Of a stretch of 64,000 nucleotides of DNA, positions 47,106 to 57,604 are shown piece after piece. The number at the start of each line of letters is the position of its first letter. Position 1 is the first letter of the stretch. The translations under genes and the position numbers were made by a program. Source of the stretch: an uncultured Sedimentitalea sp. (lineage in GTDB: Bacteria > Pseudomonadota > Alphaproteobacteria > Rhodobacterales > Rhodobacteraceae); NCBI GenBank assembly GCA_947504115.1, contig CANNGH010000010.1, positions 1 to 64,000 on the forward strand, written 5' to 3'. The notes beneath the pieces were generated by a model that worked only from the letters and a program-made list of their open reading frames with translations, was not told the origin of the DNA and searched no databases.

Positions 47106-49208
47106 ATGGCAAAGGATTCGGACCCCGCAGACGAGCGCAAGACGCCGCGTTCCGAGGCGTCCAGACCGCTTTCGACACTGGTATCGCTGTCGATGCTGCA
47201 TCAGGCGCGGCAGGCAGCGCGCGATTATGGCGGCATCGGCCGGATGTGGCGGCGCCCCTATGCGGCGGCGCGTCCGCGCGCGGCCTCGGCGGTGGCGCCG
47301 GTCTGGATCACCACCTATCCGGCGGCGATCATCACGCCCGAGGGCAAGTCGGTGCTGGGAATGCTGGGCGATCCGACGCTCTGGCAGGCGCTGTCCTCGA
47401 TCGGCATCCGCGCCATCCATACCGGTCCGACCAAGCGGGCCGGGGGCTATCTGGACGGGCGCTATACCCCCACCATCGACGGCAATTTCGACCGCATCGG
47501 GTTCGACACCGACCCCGCCTTCGGCACGCGCGAGGAATTCGTGAACATCAGCATGATGGCGGCGGCGCATAACGCCGTGGTGATCGACGACGTGATCCCC
47601 TCGCATACCGGCAAGGGGCCGGATTTCCACCTCGCCTGCATGCGGCACGAGGATTACCCCGGCCTTTACCACATGGTCGAGATCGCCCCCGAGGATTGGG
47701 AGCTTCTTCCCGAGGTGCCCGAGGGGCGGCAATCGGTCAACCTGGCCCCCGAAACCGTCGATCTGCTGGCGGAAAAGGATTACATCGCCGGACAGTTGCA
47801 GCGGGTGATCTTTTTCGAACCCGGCGTCAAGGAAACCGACTGGAGCGCGACGCCGCCGATTACCGGCGTGGACGGCGAGGTGCGGCGCTGGGTCTATCTG
47901 CATTACTTCAAGGAAGGCCAGCCCAGCCTGAACTGGCTGGACCCGTCGTTTGCCGCGCAGCAGATGATCACCGGCGACGCGCTGCATTCGCTGGACCAGC
48001 TGGGCGCGCGCGGGCTGCGGCTGGACGCCAACGGGTTCCTCGGCATCGAGAAGTCCGAGGATGGCAGCGTCTGGTCCGAAAGCCATCCGCTGTCGGTGGT
48101 GGGCAACAACCTTCTGGGCGGCATCGTGCGCAAGGCGGGCGGCTTCACCTTTCAGGAACTGAACCTGACCGTGGACGACATCGCCGCCATGTCGGGGGGC
48201 GGCGCGGACCTGTCCTATGATTTCATCACGCGGCCCGCCTATCATCACGCGCTGGTGTCGGGGGACACGGAATTCCTGCGGATGATGCTGCGGATGGTGC
48301 ATGAATACGGGATCGACCCGGCCTCGCTGATCCATGCGATGCAGAACCACGACGAACTGACGCTGGAACTGGTCCATTTCTGGACGCTGCACGCCAATGA
48401 CATGTTCAATCTGGGCGGGCAGACATGGCAGGGGCGCACCCTGCGCGGCCATATCCGCGAAACCATGTACGAGGGCATCAGCGGGCCCGACACGCCCTAT
48501 AACTTGCGGTTCGTCACCAACGGCGTCGCCTGCACCACCGCCAGCCTGATCGCCGCCGCGCTGGGATACACGGATATCCGCGACCTGACCGCCGAACAGG
48601 TCGCCACCATCAAGAAGACGCATCTGCTGCTGGTGATGTACAACGCCTTTCAGCCCGGCGTCTTCGCGCTGTCGGGCTGGGATCTGGTGGGCGCCCTGCC
48701 GCTGGAGCCGGAGCAGGTGGCGCATCTGATGCAGGACGGCGATACCCGCTGGATCGCGCGCGGCGCCTATGACCTGACCGACGCGGTGCCCGAGGCCACC
48801 CATTCCGCCGAAGGGCTGCCCCGCGCAGAGGCGCTTTACGGGCCGATCACGGCGCAATTACAGGACCCCGACAGTTTCGCCAGCCAGTTGAAGAAACTGC
48901 TGGCGGTGCGCGATGCCTATGACATCGCGGCCAGCGAACAGGTGGACATCCCCGATGTGCAGGCGCCCGGCCTGCTGGTGATGGTGCACGACCTGCCCGA
49001 CCGGCGCGGCCTGCAGGTCACGGCGCTGAACTTCGGACAGGTGCCGGTGGACGAGACCGTGGTGCTGGACATGCCGCGCTCGGGGCCGGTCTTCGACATG
49101 ATCGCCGAAACCGTCGAGGGCGAGGTGGCCGAGGACGGTCTGCTGCGCCTTGAGCTTGACCCGCTTCAGGGCCGGGTGCTGCGCGTCGCCTATCCGCTGC
49201 CGGCCTGA
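47106..49208 (+). CDS. treS: GH13 trehalose synthase / maltose alpha-glucosyltransferase
   Basis: A 700-residue GH13 enzyme with an intact catalytic set: nucleophile Asp307 (GLRLDANGF), acid/base Glu351 (FQELNL) and transition-state Asp416 (MQNHDELTL). The sequence resembles maltose alpha-D-glucosyltransferase (TreS), which interconverts maltose and trehalose, but the N-terminal 60 residues and the [10 protein letters not shown] region depart from typical TreS, so another GH13 glucosyltransferase specificity remains possible. AAGGGG precedes the ATG at 47106. A full EcfG-type promoter upstream fits a stress-protectant role. otsAB, treYZ and pep2 are not adjacent. Confidence 0.75.
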   Translation: MAKDSDPADERKTPRSEASRPLSTLVSLSMLHQARQAARDYGGIGRMWRRPYAAARPRAASAVAPVWITTYPAAIITPEGKSVLGMLGDPTLWQALSSIGIRAIHTGPTKRAGGYLDGRYTPTIDGNFDRIGFDTDPAFGTREEFVNISMMAAAHNAVVIDDVIPSHTGKGPDFHLACMRHEDYPGLYHMVEIAPEDWELLPEVPEGRQSVNLAPETVDLLAEKDYIAGQLQRVIFFEPGVKETDWSATPPITGVDGEVRRWVYLHYFKEGQPSLNWLDPSFAAQQMITGDALHSLDQLGARGLRLDANGFLGIEKSEDGSVWSESHPLSVVGNNLLGGIVRKAGGFTFQELNLTVDDIAAMSGGGADLSYDFITRPAYHHALVSGDTEFLRMMLRMVHEYGIDPASLIHAMQNHDELTLELVHFWTLHANDMFNLGGQTWQGRTLRGHIRETMYEGISGPDTPYNLRFVTNGVACTTASLIAAALGYTDIRDLTAEQVATIKKTHLLLVMYNAFQPGVFALSGWDLVGALPLEPEQVAHLMQDGDTRWIARGAYDLTDAVPEATHSAEGLPRAEALYGPITAQLQDPDSFASQLKKLLAVRDAYDIAASEQVDIPDVQAPGLLVMVHDLPDRRGLQVTALNFGQVPVDETVVLDMPRSGPVFDMIAETVEGEVAEDGLLRLELDPLQGRVLRVAYPLPA

Positions 49209-49327
49209 ACCGGGCGCGGCGGGAACCGGCGGAAAGCCGCCTATCATATGGGGCATCTTGTGCTGGGCCGCGATGCGCGTAACATCAATGCAGTCGCAGC
49301 AATTTTACCACGAGATTACCACGCCTT

Positions 49328-52300
49328 ATGACAGATGACATACCCCTGATCGTCGGCATCGGTGCTTCGGCGGGGGGGATTCGCGCGATCTCCACCTTTC
49401 TCGAAAACATCCCCGACACCAGCGGGCTGGCCTTTGCCATCGTCACGCATCTGTCGCCCCATCACGAGAGCAAGCTGTGCGAGGTGCTGCAACACAAGAC
49501 CGCGATGAAGGTCGAAACCGCGCGCGACGGCACGCGGATGCGCGCCGAAACCGTCTATGTCATGCCCGAACGGGCCACCATGACGATACGCGACGGCTGT
49601 CTGCTGCTGTCCGATCTTGCGGACTCCACCCGCGAACGCCATCCCATCGACATCTTCTTCAGCGCCCTTGCCGAGGATCAGCGCGAGAACGCCGTCGCCG
49701 TGGTGCTGTCGGGAGGCGACGGCGACGGCACGCTGGGCGTCAAGGTGGTCAAGGAATATGGCGGCGTGACCTTTGCCCAAATCGAGGACGGCGAGCCGCC
49801 GCTGAACCCCGAAATGCCCGAAAGCGCCATCGCCTCGGGTTTCGTCGATTTCGCGATACCCGTGCACGAGATGGGGGCCAGGCTGGTCGCGCTGCAGAAC
49901 GGGCGGGCGGCGCTCGACGCGCTGGTGGTGCCGTCCAGCGAGGACAAGGACGGCGCCGGAACCGACAGGGTGCAGGCGGCGATCGCCGGGATCCTCGACA
50001 AGGAAACCGGGCACGATTTTTCCGGCTACAAGCCCAAGACCTTCTTTCGCCGCGTCGCGCGCCGCATGCAGGTGCGCCAGGTCAGCGATCTGGAAGACTA
50101 TTGCGACCTGCTGCGCCGCGACAGCGCCGAGGTGAACGCCCTGTTCAGCGACCTGCTGATCAGCGTGACCAATTTCTTCCGCGACGGCGACGCCTTCGAC
50201 ACGCTGCGCGACAAGGTCATTCCCAGGCTGCTGGAGGGGCGCGACCCCGACGATCCCCTGCGCATCTGGGTGCCCGCCTGCACCACCGGAGAGGAGGCCT
50301 ATTCGCTGGCGATCCTCGTGCATGAACATGTCGAGAAGAGCAACCGCCCCGTCAAGGTGCAGATCTTCGCCACCGATATCGACGACGCCGCGCTGTCGGT
50401 GGCGCGGCAGGGGCGCTATCCCGTGCAGCTTCTGGGCAATGTCAGCGACGAGCGGCGGGAGCGGTATTTCCGCAAGGACGGCGCTGCTTATGTGGTTCGC
50501 AAGCAGATCCGCGACATGTGCATCTTTTCGCCCCACAACCTCATCAGCGATCCGCCGTTCTCGCGCATGGACATGGTGTCGTGCCGCAACCTGCTGATCT
50601 ATTTCGGCCCGGATCTGCAAAAACAGGTCCTGCCCACCTTTCATTACGCGCTGAAAACCGGCGGCTACCTGTTTCTGGGCACCTCGGAAAGCATCAGCCG
50701 CTTTGACCACCTGTTCCGCACCGTGGACAAGCATCATCGCATCTTCCAGGCCCGCGAGCACGCCCACCGGGAATGGCACCCGCCGGCGTTTCTGCAACGC
50801 GAGCGCGGCCCCGAGGATGGCGAGGAGATGCGCCAGACCGCCTTCAGCGGCATCCAGTTGCGCCACCGGGTCGAACGGCAGGTGCTGGAACGGCACGCGC
50901 CGCCGCATGTGGTGGTGCGCGGCGATGGCGAGGTGGCGTATTTCTCGGCCGGAACCGGCGGCTTTCTCGAAGTGCCGCGCGGCCAGCCCAGCCGCCAGCT
51001 TCTCGACATGGTGCGGCGCGATTTGCGCCCGGACCTGCGCACCCTGCTGCACGATGTCGCGCGCAGCCACGTGGCGCAGTCCCGGCGCGTGCGCATCGGA
51101 CGGCGCGGCGATGGCGAGGAATGGATCGTCCTGCGGATCGAGCCGCTGGAGGGCACCAACGGCTATGACCCGCTGTTCCTGGTGGTGTTCGACCCGCTCG
51201 CGCCCGCCTCGGCGCCGGCAGCCGGCTCGCCCGCCCCGGACGGCCACAACGAGGCGGTGGAACACGAATTGCGCGAAATGCGCGAGCGGCTGCAAGCCAC
51301 GGTCGAGGAATACGAGACCGCGCTGGAAGAGCTGAAATCCGCGAACGAGGAACTGGTTTCCGTGAACGAGGAGGCGCAATCGACCAACGAGGAACTGGAG
51401 GCCTCCAGGGAAGAGATGGAAGCGCTCAACGAGGAGCTGAACACCATCAACGCCGAGCTGAACGGCAAGGTCGAGGAACTGGACAGCGCCAATTGCGACC
51501 TGCGCAACCTGTTCGACGCCACCAGCATCGCCACCGTGTTCCTGGATGGCGATCTGGTGATCCGCACCTTCACCCCGGCGGCCGCCGAATTGTTCAGCCT
51601 GCGCCCCGCCGATGTCGGCCGTCCGCTCAGCGAACTGGCCAGCGTGCGCCATTATCCCGACCTGCGCGATCACATCCGCGCCGTGTTCGAGAGCGGCGAG
51701 ACCTGCGAACACCGGCTCAGCCGGGGCGAGAACGGCGCGCATTACCTGGTGCGGCTGAACCCCTACCGCGGCGAGGACTCCGACATCCAGGGCGCCGTGG
51801 TCACCTTCGTGGATGTCACGCAACTGGCCGAGGCCGAGGCGCAGCAGAAGGTGCTGATCGCCGAGCTGAACCACCGCGTCAAGAACATGCTGACCGTGGC
51901 GCTAGGCGTGGTCAAGGCGACGCTGGCGCAGGGCGGCTCGATCGAGGACATCCGCGCGGTGCTGCTCCCGCGCCTGCGCAATATGGCCCGCGCCTATGAA
52001 TTGCTGTCGAATAGCGCGTGGACACCGGTGGGGATGCGCGAAATCATCGCTCTGGAACGCGACGCCTACGAGGCGAACAGGTTCGAGATTTCCGGCCCCG
52101 ATCTCCGGCTGGACGCCTCGCAGGCCCTGTCGGTCAGCATGATCCTGCACGAATTGACCACCAACGCGGTGAAATACGGCGCGCTGTCCGCGCCCGAGGG
52201 GCGCGTCGCGGTGCATTGGGAAAACGACGACGGCTGCCTCAGGATGCGCTGGGACGAACGCGACGGCCCCTCCGTGACCGAAGAAGCGACCAAGGGGTTC

Positions 52301-52411
52301 GGCTATTCGCTGATCAAGGGGCAGGTCGAGTTGCAACTGGGCGGCAGCATGGAGCGCCATCTCGACCGCGAGGGCCTGTCGCTGGTGCTGGAGTTTCCGC
52401 TGGCGAATTGA
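49328..52411 (+). CDS. CheB-CheR-PAS-HWE hybrid sensor histidine kinase
   Basis: A 1027-residue fusion. Residues 1-190: CheB methylesterase with Ser14 (GIGASAGG), THLSPHHES and SGGDGDGTLG. About 215-480: CheR methyltransferase with SAM site PACTTGEEAYSLA and the FRDGDAFDTLRDKV region. About 640-720: long coiled coil rich in NEEL repeats. About 725-840: PAS domain. About 843-1027: HWE-family kinase with phospho-acceptor His849 (ELNHRVKNML) and W-x-E (RMRWDERDGP). No receiver or membrane segment is present. HWE kinases often signal to the PhyR response regulator of the general stress response (inference for this one). Confidence 0.9.
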   Translation: MTDDIPLIVGIGASAGGIRAISTFLENIPDTSGLAFAIVTHLSPHHESKLCEVLQHKTAMKVETARDGTRMRAETVYVMPERATMTIRDGCLLLSDLADSTRERHPIDIFFSALAEDQRENAVAVVLSGGDGDGTLGVKVVKEYGGVTFAQIEDGEPPLNPEMPESAIASGFVDFAIPVHEMGARLVALQNGRAALDALVVPSSEDKDGAGTDRVQAAIAGILDKETGHDFSGYKPKTFFRRVARRMQVRQVSDLEDYCDLLRRDSAEVNALFSDLLISVTNFFRDGDAFDTLRDKVIPRLLEGRDPDDPLRIWVPACTTGEEAYSLAILVHEHVEKSNRPVKVQIFATDIDDAALSVARQGRYPVQLLGNVSDERRERYFRKDGAAYVVRKQIRDMCIFSPHNLISDPPFSRMDMVSCRNLLIYFGPDLQKQVLPTFHYALKTGGYLFLGTSESISRFDHLFRTVDKHHRIFQAREHAHREWHPPAFLQRERGPEDGEEMRQTAFSGIQLRHRVERQVLERHAPPHVVVRGDGEVAYFSAGTGGFLEVPRGQPSRQLLDMVRRDLRPDLRTLLHDVARSHVAQSRRVRIGRRGDGEEWIVLRIEPLEGTNGYDPLFLVVFDPLAPASAPAAGSPAPDGHNEAVEHELREMRERLQATVEEYETALEELKSANEELVSVNEEAQSTNEELEASREEMEALNEELNTINAELNGKVEELDSANCDLRNLFDATSIATVFLDGDLVIRTFTPAAAELFSLRPADVGRPLSELASVRHYPDLRDHIRAVFESGETCEHRLSRGENGAHYLVRLNPYRGEDSDIQGAVVTFVDVTQLAEAEAQQKVLIAELNHRVKNMLTVALGVVKATLAQGGSIEDIRAVLLPRLRNMARAYELLSNSAWTPVGMREIIALERDAYEANRFEISGPDLRLDASQALSVSMILHELTTNAVKYGALSAPEGRVAVHWENDDGCLRMRWDERDGPSVTEEATKGFGYSLIKGQVELQLGGSMERHLDREGLSLVLEFPLAN

Positions 52412-52423
52412 TGCAGATCAATT

Positions 52424-52448
52424 GGAACCGGAGTGCGCAAGCCGGGTT
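52424..52448 (+). promoter_or_regulatory. Candidate EcfG promoter of the ACIII-caa3 operon, variant -10
   Basis: GGAAC, 16 nt, GGTT, ending 41 nt before actA. The -35 is perfect and the GTT core is kept; the same variant occurs before the HdeA-like gene. Confidence 0.4.
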
Positions 52449-52489
52449 GAGGCTGTGATGCGACCGTATTCGGGGGGGCAGCGTCGCCC

Positions 52490-53143
52490 ATGGCCCAGAT
52501 ATTCCACGCCCGCGCCAATACCATCATCCGGATATGTCTGGCGCTGCTGCTGATCGTCCCCGCGGGGACCGTGGCGGCGTGGATGGTGGTGATGCGTTCG
52601 GATTACGTGACCGGGCGCAACGAGACGGTAACCCAGCCCGTCATGTTCAGCCACCGCCACCACACCGCCGAAATCGGCATCGACTGCCGCTATTGCCACA
52701 GTTCGGTCGAGGATTCGGCCTTTGCCGGCATCCCGCCGACCGAAACCTGCATGACCTGCCACAGCCAGTTGTTCACCGAGGCCGACATGCTGGCGCCGGT
52801 GCGGCAAAGCTGGGTGAGCGGCACGCGGCTGAACTGGAACCGGGTGCATGATCTGCCCGATTACGTCTATTTCAACCATTCGGTGCATCTGGCGGGCGGG
52901 GTGGCCTGCACCACCTGCCACGGCGCGGTGGGCGAGATGCGGTTGACCCGGCAGGTCGCGCCGCTGACGATGGAATGGTGCCTGTCCTGCCACCGCGCGC
53001 CGGGGAAGAACCTGTCGCCGCGCGCCACGCTTTACGATCCGTTTCCGACCGAGGGAAAATCCGCCGAGGAAGGCCATGCGCTGCTGGCGGAATACGGCAT
53101 CGACACGTCCGGCCTGACCGATTGCTCGGCGTGCCACCGATGA
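52490..53143 (+). CDS. actA: Alternative Complex III pentaheme cytochrome subunit ActA
   Basis: A 217-residue membrane-anchored cytochrome. One N-terminal membrane helix (ICLALLLIVPAGTVAAW) is followed by five CxxCH heme sites: CRYCH, CMTCH, CTTCH, CLSCH and CSACH, the number expected for ActA. It faces the periplasm and carries electrons out of the complex toward the monoheme subunit and the oxidase. It is the first gene of a 12-gene operon; its stop overlaps actB by 4 nt. Confidence 0.9.
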   Translation: MAQIFHARANTIIRICLALLLIVPAGTVAAWMVVMRSDYVTGRNETVTQPVMFSHRHHTAEIGIDCRYCHSSVEDSAFAGIPPTETCMTCHSQLFTEADMLAPVRQSWVSGTRLNWNRVHDLPDYVYFNHSVHLAGGVACTTCHGAVGEMRLTRQVAPLTMEWCLSCHRAPGKNLSPRATLYDPFPTEGKSAEEGHALLAEYGIDTSGLTDCSACHR

Positions 53144-55764
53144 CGGGCGAGGTCACACGCCGCGGCGCGCTGCGCCTGTTCTCCGCCGGAGCGGCGGCGC
53201 TGGTCGCGGGCTGCCGTCCCTCGCGCGAGGCGATCGTGCCCTATCGCGACATGCCCGAGGGGCTGGTGCCGGGCCAGCCGGTGTTTTTCGCCACCTCGCT
53301 GCCGCTGGGCGGGGCCGGGCGCGGCGTGCTGGTGGAAAGCCACGAGGGACGCCCCACCAAGATCCACGGCAATCCCGGCCATCCCGCCAGCCTTGGCGCG
53401 ACGGATGTCTTCGCCGAGGGCGCGGTGCTGGATCTGTTCGATCCCAACCGTTCGACCGTGCCGCGCCGGGACGGACTGCCGGTGGGCTGGCCCGCGCTGG
53501 AGGCGGCGCTGGCGGGGCTGGAAGAGGGGGTCGCGATCCTGACCGGCCCGGTCGGCTCGCCCACGCTGGCGCGGCAGCTGCGCGCGCTGGTGGATGGCGG
53601 CGCGCAATGGTTCATGTCCCAACCCCAGCGCCCGGCGCTGGCGTTCGACGGCGTCCAGCTTTGGCCGGATTTCACGCGTGCGGGCCGGGTGATCAGCCTC
53701 GGGGCCGATCCGCTGGGACCGGGGCCGGGGCAGATCGCGCTGGCGCGGGGCTGGACCGAGGCGCGGCAGGCGGGCATGCGCAGCCTGACGTTCGAGCCGC
53801 AGCCGACCCTGACTGGGGCCGCCAGCGACCGGCGGGCGGCGGTGAAACCGTCGGACCTGCCGCGCGTCGCCGCCGCGCTGGCGGGGCAGACGCAGGACGC
53901 CCCGCAAGAGGCACTGGCGGCGGCGCGCGCCCTGCAACCGGGCGACATGGTGCTGCCCGGTCCCGACCTGACGGCAGAGGCACAGGCGCTGGTGGCACGG
54001 CTGAACGCCCGTCTGAACGCACCGCTGCGCCATCTGCGCCCATTCTGGGACTGGGACGGCCTGACTCCCGGCACGCCGGACGATCTGGCCGCCGCCATGG
54101 AACGCGGCGACATAAGCGCGCTGGTGGTGATCGGCTGCAATCCGGTTTACGAGCACGGCACGGAGTTCGCCGACCTGATGCGCGCGCTGCCGGTCAGCTT
54201 CCATTTCGGCACCGCGTTGGACGAAACCGCCGAGGCCGCCACTTGGCACGGGCCCCTGCATCACCCGCTGGAGGACTGGTCGGACCTGCGCGGCATTGAT
54301 GGCACCGTGGGCACCCAGCAACCGCTGATCGCGCCGCTGCATCAAAGCCGCTCGGCCCATCAGGTGATGGAAATGATCGCCGGCAACCCGCCGGGCAACG
54401 CGCTGGAGGTCGTGCAGGCGACATGGCGCGAGGCATGGGGCGAGGATTTCGACACGCGCTGGCGCCGCGCGCTGCATGACGGGGTGATCGACGGCACCGG
54501 GCCGGAAGAGATCGCCCCGCAGGTACCCATCGCCACACCGCCGCAAAGTGGCGACGGGTTCGAGGTGTCGATCCTGCCTTCTCCGTCCGTCTATGACGGG
54601 TCTTTCGCGGGCAATGCCTGGCTTCAGGAATGTCCGCAGCCCTTCACCAAGCAGGTCTGGGGCAACGCGGTGCTGATCGCCCCCGCCGATGCCGCTCGGC
54701 TGGGCGTTGAAACCGGCGACCCGGTGGAACTGGGCGGGGATGAGACGATCACCGGCCCGGCGATCGTCAGCGCGCTGCAGGCCGAGGGCTGCGTCGGGCT
54801 GCATGCGGGTTACGGGCGGCAGGCGGCGGGGCCGATCGGCACCGGCGTGGGGTTCCGCGTGGCGGGGCTGGGCGGGCGCGTCACGCTGCGCAAGACCGGC
54901 GGCAGCGCGGCACTGACCCGCACCCAGACGCATTTCGACCCCAAGGGGCGCGACATCGTGAAAACCGTGCCCACGCGGCAGACGCAGGCCGCGCCGGACG
55001 AACCGGACCCGCCGACGCTTTACCCCGATTTCGCCTATCCCGACACTGCCTGGGGCATGGTGATCGACACCGATGCCTGCATCGGCTGCAATGCCTGCGT
55101 GATCGCCTGCCAGTCGGAAAACAACATCCCCGTGGTGGGCGCGGAGGAGGTGGCCAAGGACCGCAACATGCACTGGCTGCGCGTCGATACCTATGAGCTT
55201 CCCCAGGGTGGCAACGTGTTCCAGCCGGTGCCCTGCATGCATTGCGAAAAGGCCCCGTGCGAGCCCGTCTGCCCGGTCGAGGCGTCGGTGCATGACAGCG
55301 AGGGGCTGAACGTGCAGGTCTATAACCGCTGCATCGGCACGCGGTTCTGTCAGGCGAACTGCCCCTACAAGGTGCGGCGGTTCAACTTTTTCGACTATGC
55401 CGGCGGCGAGACGGTTCCCGATCAGGGCAGCGACCTGCTGGCGGCTTTGCGCAATCCCGATGTCAGCGTGCGTGCGCGCGGCGTGATGGAGAAATGCACC
55501 TATTGCGTGCAGCGTATTTCCTCGGCCCGGATCGCCGCGCGCAAGGACGGGCGCGGGATCGGCGGCGACGAGGTCGTGACGGCCTGTCAGGCCGCCTGCC
55601 CGACGCAGGCGATCAGCTTCGGCAACCTGGCCGACAGGGCGGCGGCTGTTACCCAAGCCAAGGCCGACGCGCGCCATTACGCGCTGCTGGGGCATCTGGG
55701 CACACGGCCCCGCACCACCTATCTGGCGCGCGTCCTGCCCGAGAACGGGGAGGACAAGGCATGA
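53140..55764 (+). CDS. actB: Alternative Complex III iron-sulfur subunit ActB
   Basis: An 874-residue fusion of a molybdopterin-oxidoreductase-like domain without an obvious cofactor site (about 1-610) and a ferredoxin-like domain. The latter has four Cys clusters: CIGCNACVIAC, CMHCEKAPCEPVC, CIGTRFCQANC and CTYC with CQAACP. The leader has a twin-arginine motif (TRRGALRLFS) followed by a lipobox-like LVAGC (Cys25), so Tat export and lipid anchoring are likely. It is somewhat shorter than typical ActB proteins of about 1000 residues. It collects electrons from quinol oxidised at ActC. Confidence 0.9.
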   Translation: MTGEVTRRGALRLFSAGAAALVAGCRPSREAIVPYRDMPEGLVPGQPVFFATSLPLGGAGRGVLVESHEGRPTKIHGNPGHPASLGATDVFAEGAVLDLFDPNRSTVPRRDGLPVGWPALEAALAGLEEGVAILTGPVGSPTLARQLRALVDGGAQWFMSQPQRPALAFDGVQLWPDFTRAGRVISLGADPLGPGPGQIALARGWTEARQAGMRSLTFEPQPTLTGAASDRRAAVKPSDLPRVAAALAGQTQDAPQEALAAARALQPGDMVLPGPDLTAEAQALVARLNARLNAPLRHLRPFWDWDGLTPGTPDDLAAAMERGDISALVVIGCNPVYEHGTEFADLMRALPVSFHFGTALDETAEAATWHGPLHHPLEDWSDLRGIDGTVGTQQPLIAPLHQSRSAHQVMEMIAGNPPGNALEVVQATWREAWGEDFDTRWRRALHDGVIDGTGPEEIAPQVPIATPPQSGDGFEVSILPSPSVYDGSFAGNAWLQECPQPFTKQVWGNAVLIAPADAARLGVETGDPVELGGDETITGPAIVSALQAEGCVGLHAGYGRQAAGPIGTGVGFRVAGLGGRVTLRKTGGSAALTRTQTHFDPKGRDIVKTVPTRQTQAAPDEPDPPTLYPDFAYPDTAWGMVIDTDACIGCNACVIACQSENNIPVVGAEEVAKDRNMHWLRVDTYELPQGGNVFQPVPCMHCEKAPCEPVCPVEASVHDSEGLNVQVYNRCIGTRFCQANCPYKVRRFNFFDYAGGETVPDQGSDLLAALRNPDVSVRARGVMEKCTYCVQRISSARIAARKDGRGIGGDEVVTACQAACPTQAISFGNLADRAAAVTQAKADARHYALLGHLGTRPRTTYLARVLPENGEDKA

Positions 55765-57092
55765 GCAGCCCCTACTTGCCCGACACGCCGCCCGCCGCGA
55801 TCACCGCCGCCATCGCCGATCCGGTGCTGCACCCGGACTGGGGCTGGCGCTGGTGGCTGGGCTTGGGGGTGTCGGGCGCGCTGACCCTGCTGATGCTGGT
55901 GTCGATCTGGTGGCTGTTCCGGATGGGCGTCGGCGTCTGGGGCGTGGACAGCTCCAACATCTGGGGCTTCGCGCTGGCCAATTATGTCTGGTGGATCGGG
56001 ATCGGCAATGCCGGCACGCTGATTTCGGCGCTGCTCTTGCTGACGCGGCAACGCTGGCGCGCCTCGATCAGCCGTTTCGCCGAGGCGATGACCCTGTTCG
56101 CCGCCGCCATTGCCGGGCTGATGCCGATCCTGCATCTGGGGCGGCCCTGGCTGTTCTACTGGCTGGCCCCCTATCCCGACACGATGGGCCTGATGCCGCA
56201 ATGGCGCAGCCCGCTGATCTGGGATTTCTTCGCCATCGCGTCGTATCTGCTGTTCAGCCTGATGTTCTGGTATACCGGCGCGCTGCCCGATTTCGCCAGC
56301 CTGCGCGACCGTGCGGCGACCAAGGGTAAACAGATGGTTTACGGCACGCTGGCGATGGGCTGGCGCAACTCGGCGCGGCACTGGCGGGTATGGCAGGATT
56401 ATTACGGCGCGATGGCCGCGCTTGGCGTGCCGCTGGTGGTGTCGGTCCATTCCGTCGTCGGCATGGATTTCGCCGCCGGGCTGATGCCCGGCTGGGCCGA
56501 GACGATCTTTCCGCCCTATTTCGTGGTCGGGGCGATGTATTCGGGCTTTGCCATGGTCGTGGTGCTGGCGGCCGCCTTTCGCCGGGCCTTGCGCATCCCG
56601 CACCTGATCACGGACGCGCATTTCGACGTGATGGCGCGCGTCCTGCTGTTCTGCGCGCTGGTGATGACGCTCAGCTACGCGACCGAGTGGTTCTATGCCT
56701 GGTATTCGCAGGAACCGGTCGAGCGGTTCCTGACCCATACGCAGTTCTTCGGCCCCTATGCGCCGTTCTACTGGACGATGCTGGCCTGCAACTGCCTGAT
56801 CCCGCAGCTTTTCTGGCTGCGCGCATTGCGCCGGTCGCTGCCCGCCGTGCTGGTGATCGCGGTGCTGATCAATGTCGGCATGTGGCTGGAACGCATCCTG
56901 ATCATTTCTCAGACACTGTCGCGCGGGCACCTGCCGTCGCAATGGGCGCTGTTCGTGCCGACCTTCTGGGACTGGGCGCTGCTGGCGGGGTCGCTCGGGT
57001 TCTTTTCGCTGCTGTTCTTCCTGTTCATCCGCTGGGTTCCGGCGGCCTCGATCCACGAGGTCAAGGAGCGCATCCACGAGGCCACGCCATGA
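55761..57092 (+). CDS. actC: Alternative Complex III NrfD-like membrane subunit ActC
   Basis: A 443-residue membrane protein of the NrfD/PsrC family with about ten transmembrane segments, the quinol-binding subunit of Alternative Complex III. Family-typical segments include [36 protein letters not shown] and [18 protein letters not shown]. The ATG at 55761 overlaps actB by 4 nt and its stop overlaps actD by 4 nt. Confidence 0.93.
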   Translation: MSSPYLPDTPPAAITAAIADPVLHPDWGWRWWLGLGVSGALTLLMLVSIWWLFRMGVGVWGVDSSNIWGFALANYVWWIGIGNAGTLISALLLLTRQRWRASISRFAEAMTLFAAAIAGLMPILHLGRPWLFYWLAPYPDTMGLMPQWRSPLIWDFFAIASYLLFSLMFWYTGALPDFASLRDRAATKGKQMVYGTLAMGWRNSARHWRVWQDYYGAMAALGVPLVVSVHSVVGMDFAAGLMPGWAETIFPPYFVVGAMYSGFAMVVVLAAAFRRALRIPHLITDAHFDVMARVLLFCALVMTLSYATEWFYAWYSQEPVERFLTHTQFFGPYAPFYWTMLACNCLIPQLFWLRALRRSLPAVLVIAVLINVGMWLERILIISQTLSRGHLPSQWALFVPTFWDWALLAGSLGFFSLLFFLFIRWVPAASIHEVKERIHEATP

Positions 57093-57604
57093 GCGGGACG
57101 CGCCTTTTGCTGGCCTTTGACGGCCCCGACGCGCTGCTGGCCGCCGCGCGGGCCTTGCGGGCCGAGGGCGTGACCGACATGGATGCGCACACGCCCTGGC
57201 ACATGGAGGAACTGGACGACCTGCTGGCGCTGCCGCGCTCGAACGTGCGCCCCGTCATGCTGGTCGCGGGGCTGGCGGCGGGTCTCGGGATCTACCTTTT
57301 GCAATGGTGGACCTCGACGCAGGGCTATCCGATCAATTCCGGCGGGCGGCCGCTGAATTCGTGGCCCGCCTTCATGTTCGCGGTGTTCGAAACCGGGGTG
57401 CTGGCGGCGGCCTTCGCGGGGCTGGTGGCGTTCCTTGTCACCTGTCGCCTGCCGACGCTGAACCATCCGTTCTTCGTGCCGGCCGCCACCGAAGCGGCCA
57501 GCGATCACGGTTTTTTCCTCAGCCTGCCCGCCCAGGACGCGCCCGACCGGCTGACGCTGGAGCGCATGGTGGCCCCCGTTCGCATGATCGAGGTGGGGCC
57601 ATGA
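57089..57604 (+). CDS. actD: Alternative Complex III subunit ActD
   Basis: A 171-residue protein with two central membrane helices (VRPVMLVAGLAAGLGIYLL and FAGLVAFLVT) between soluble ends, and the ActD (DUF3341) pattern TPWHMEELDDLL, YPINSGGRPLNSWPAF. It packs against ActC. The gene overlaps both neighbours by 4 nt. Confidence 0.88.
   Translation: MSGTRLLLAFDGPDALLAAARALRAEGVTDMDAHTPWHMEELDDLLALPRSNVRPVMLVAGLAAGLGIYLLQWWTSTQGYPINSGGRPLNSWPAFMFAVFETGVLAAAFAGLVAFLVTCRLPTLNHPFFVPAATEAASDHGFFLSLPAQDAPDRLTLERMVAPVRMIEVGP

Noticed and set aside
49222-49246. GGAAC upstream of the HWE kinase gene
   Set aside because: No CGTT-like box at 16 or 17 nt.
53032-55695. An 887-codon minus-strand open frame opposite actB
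   Set aside because: Antisense shadow; ActB and its cysteine clusters are read from the plus strand.
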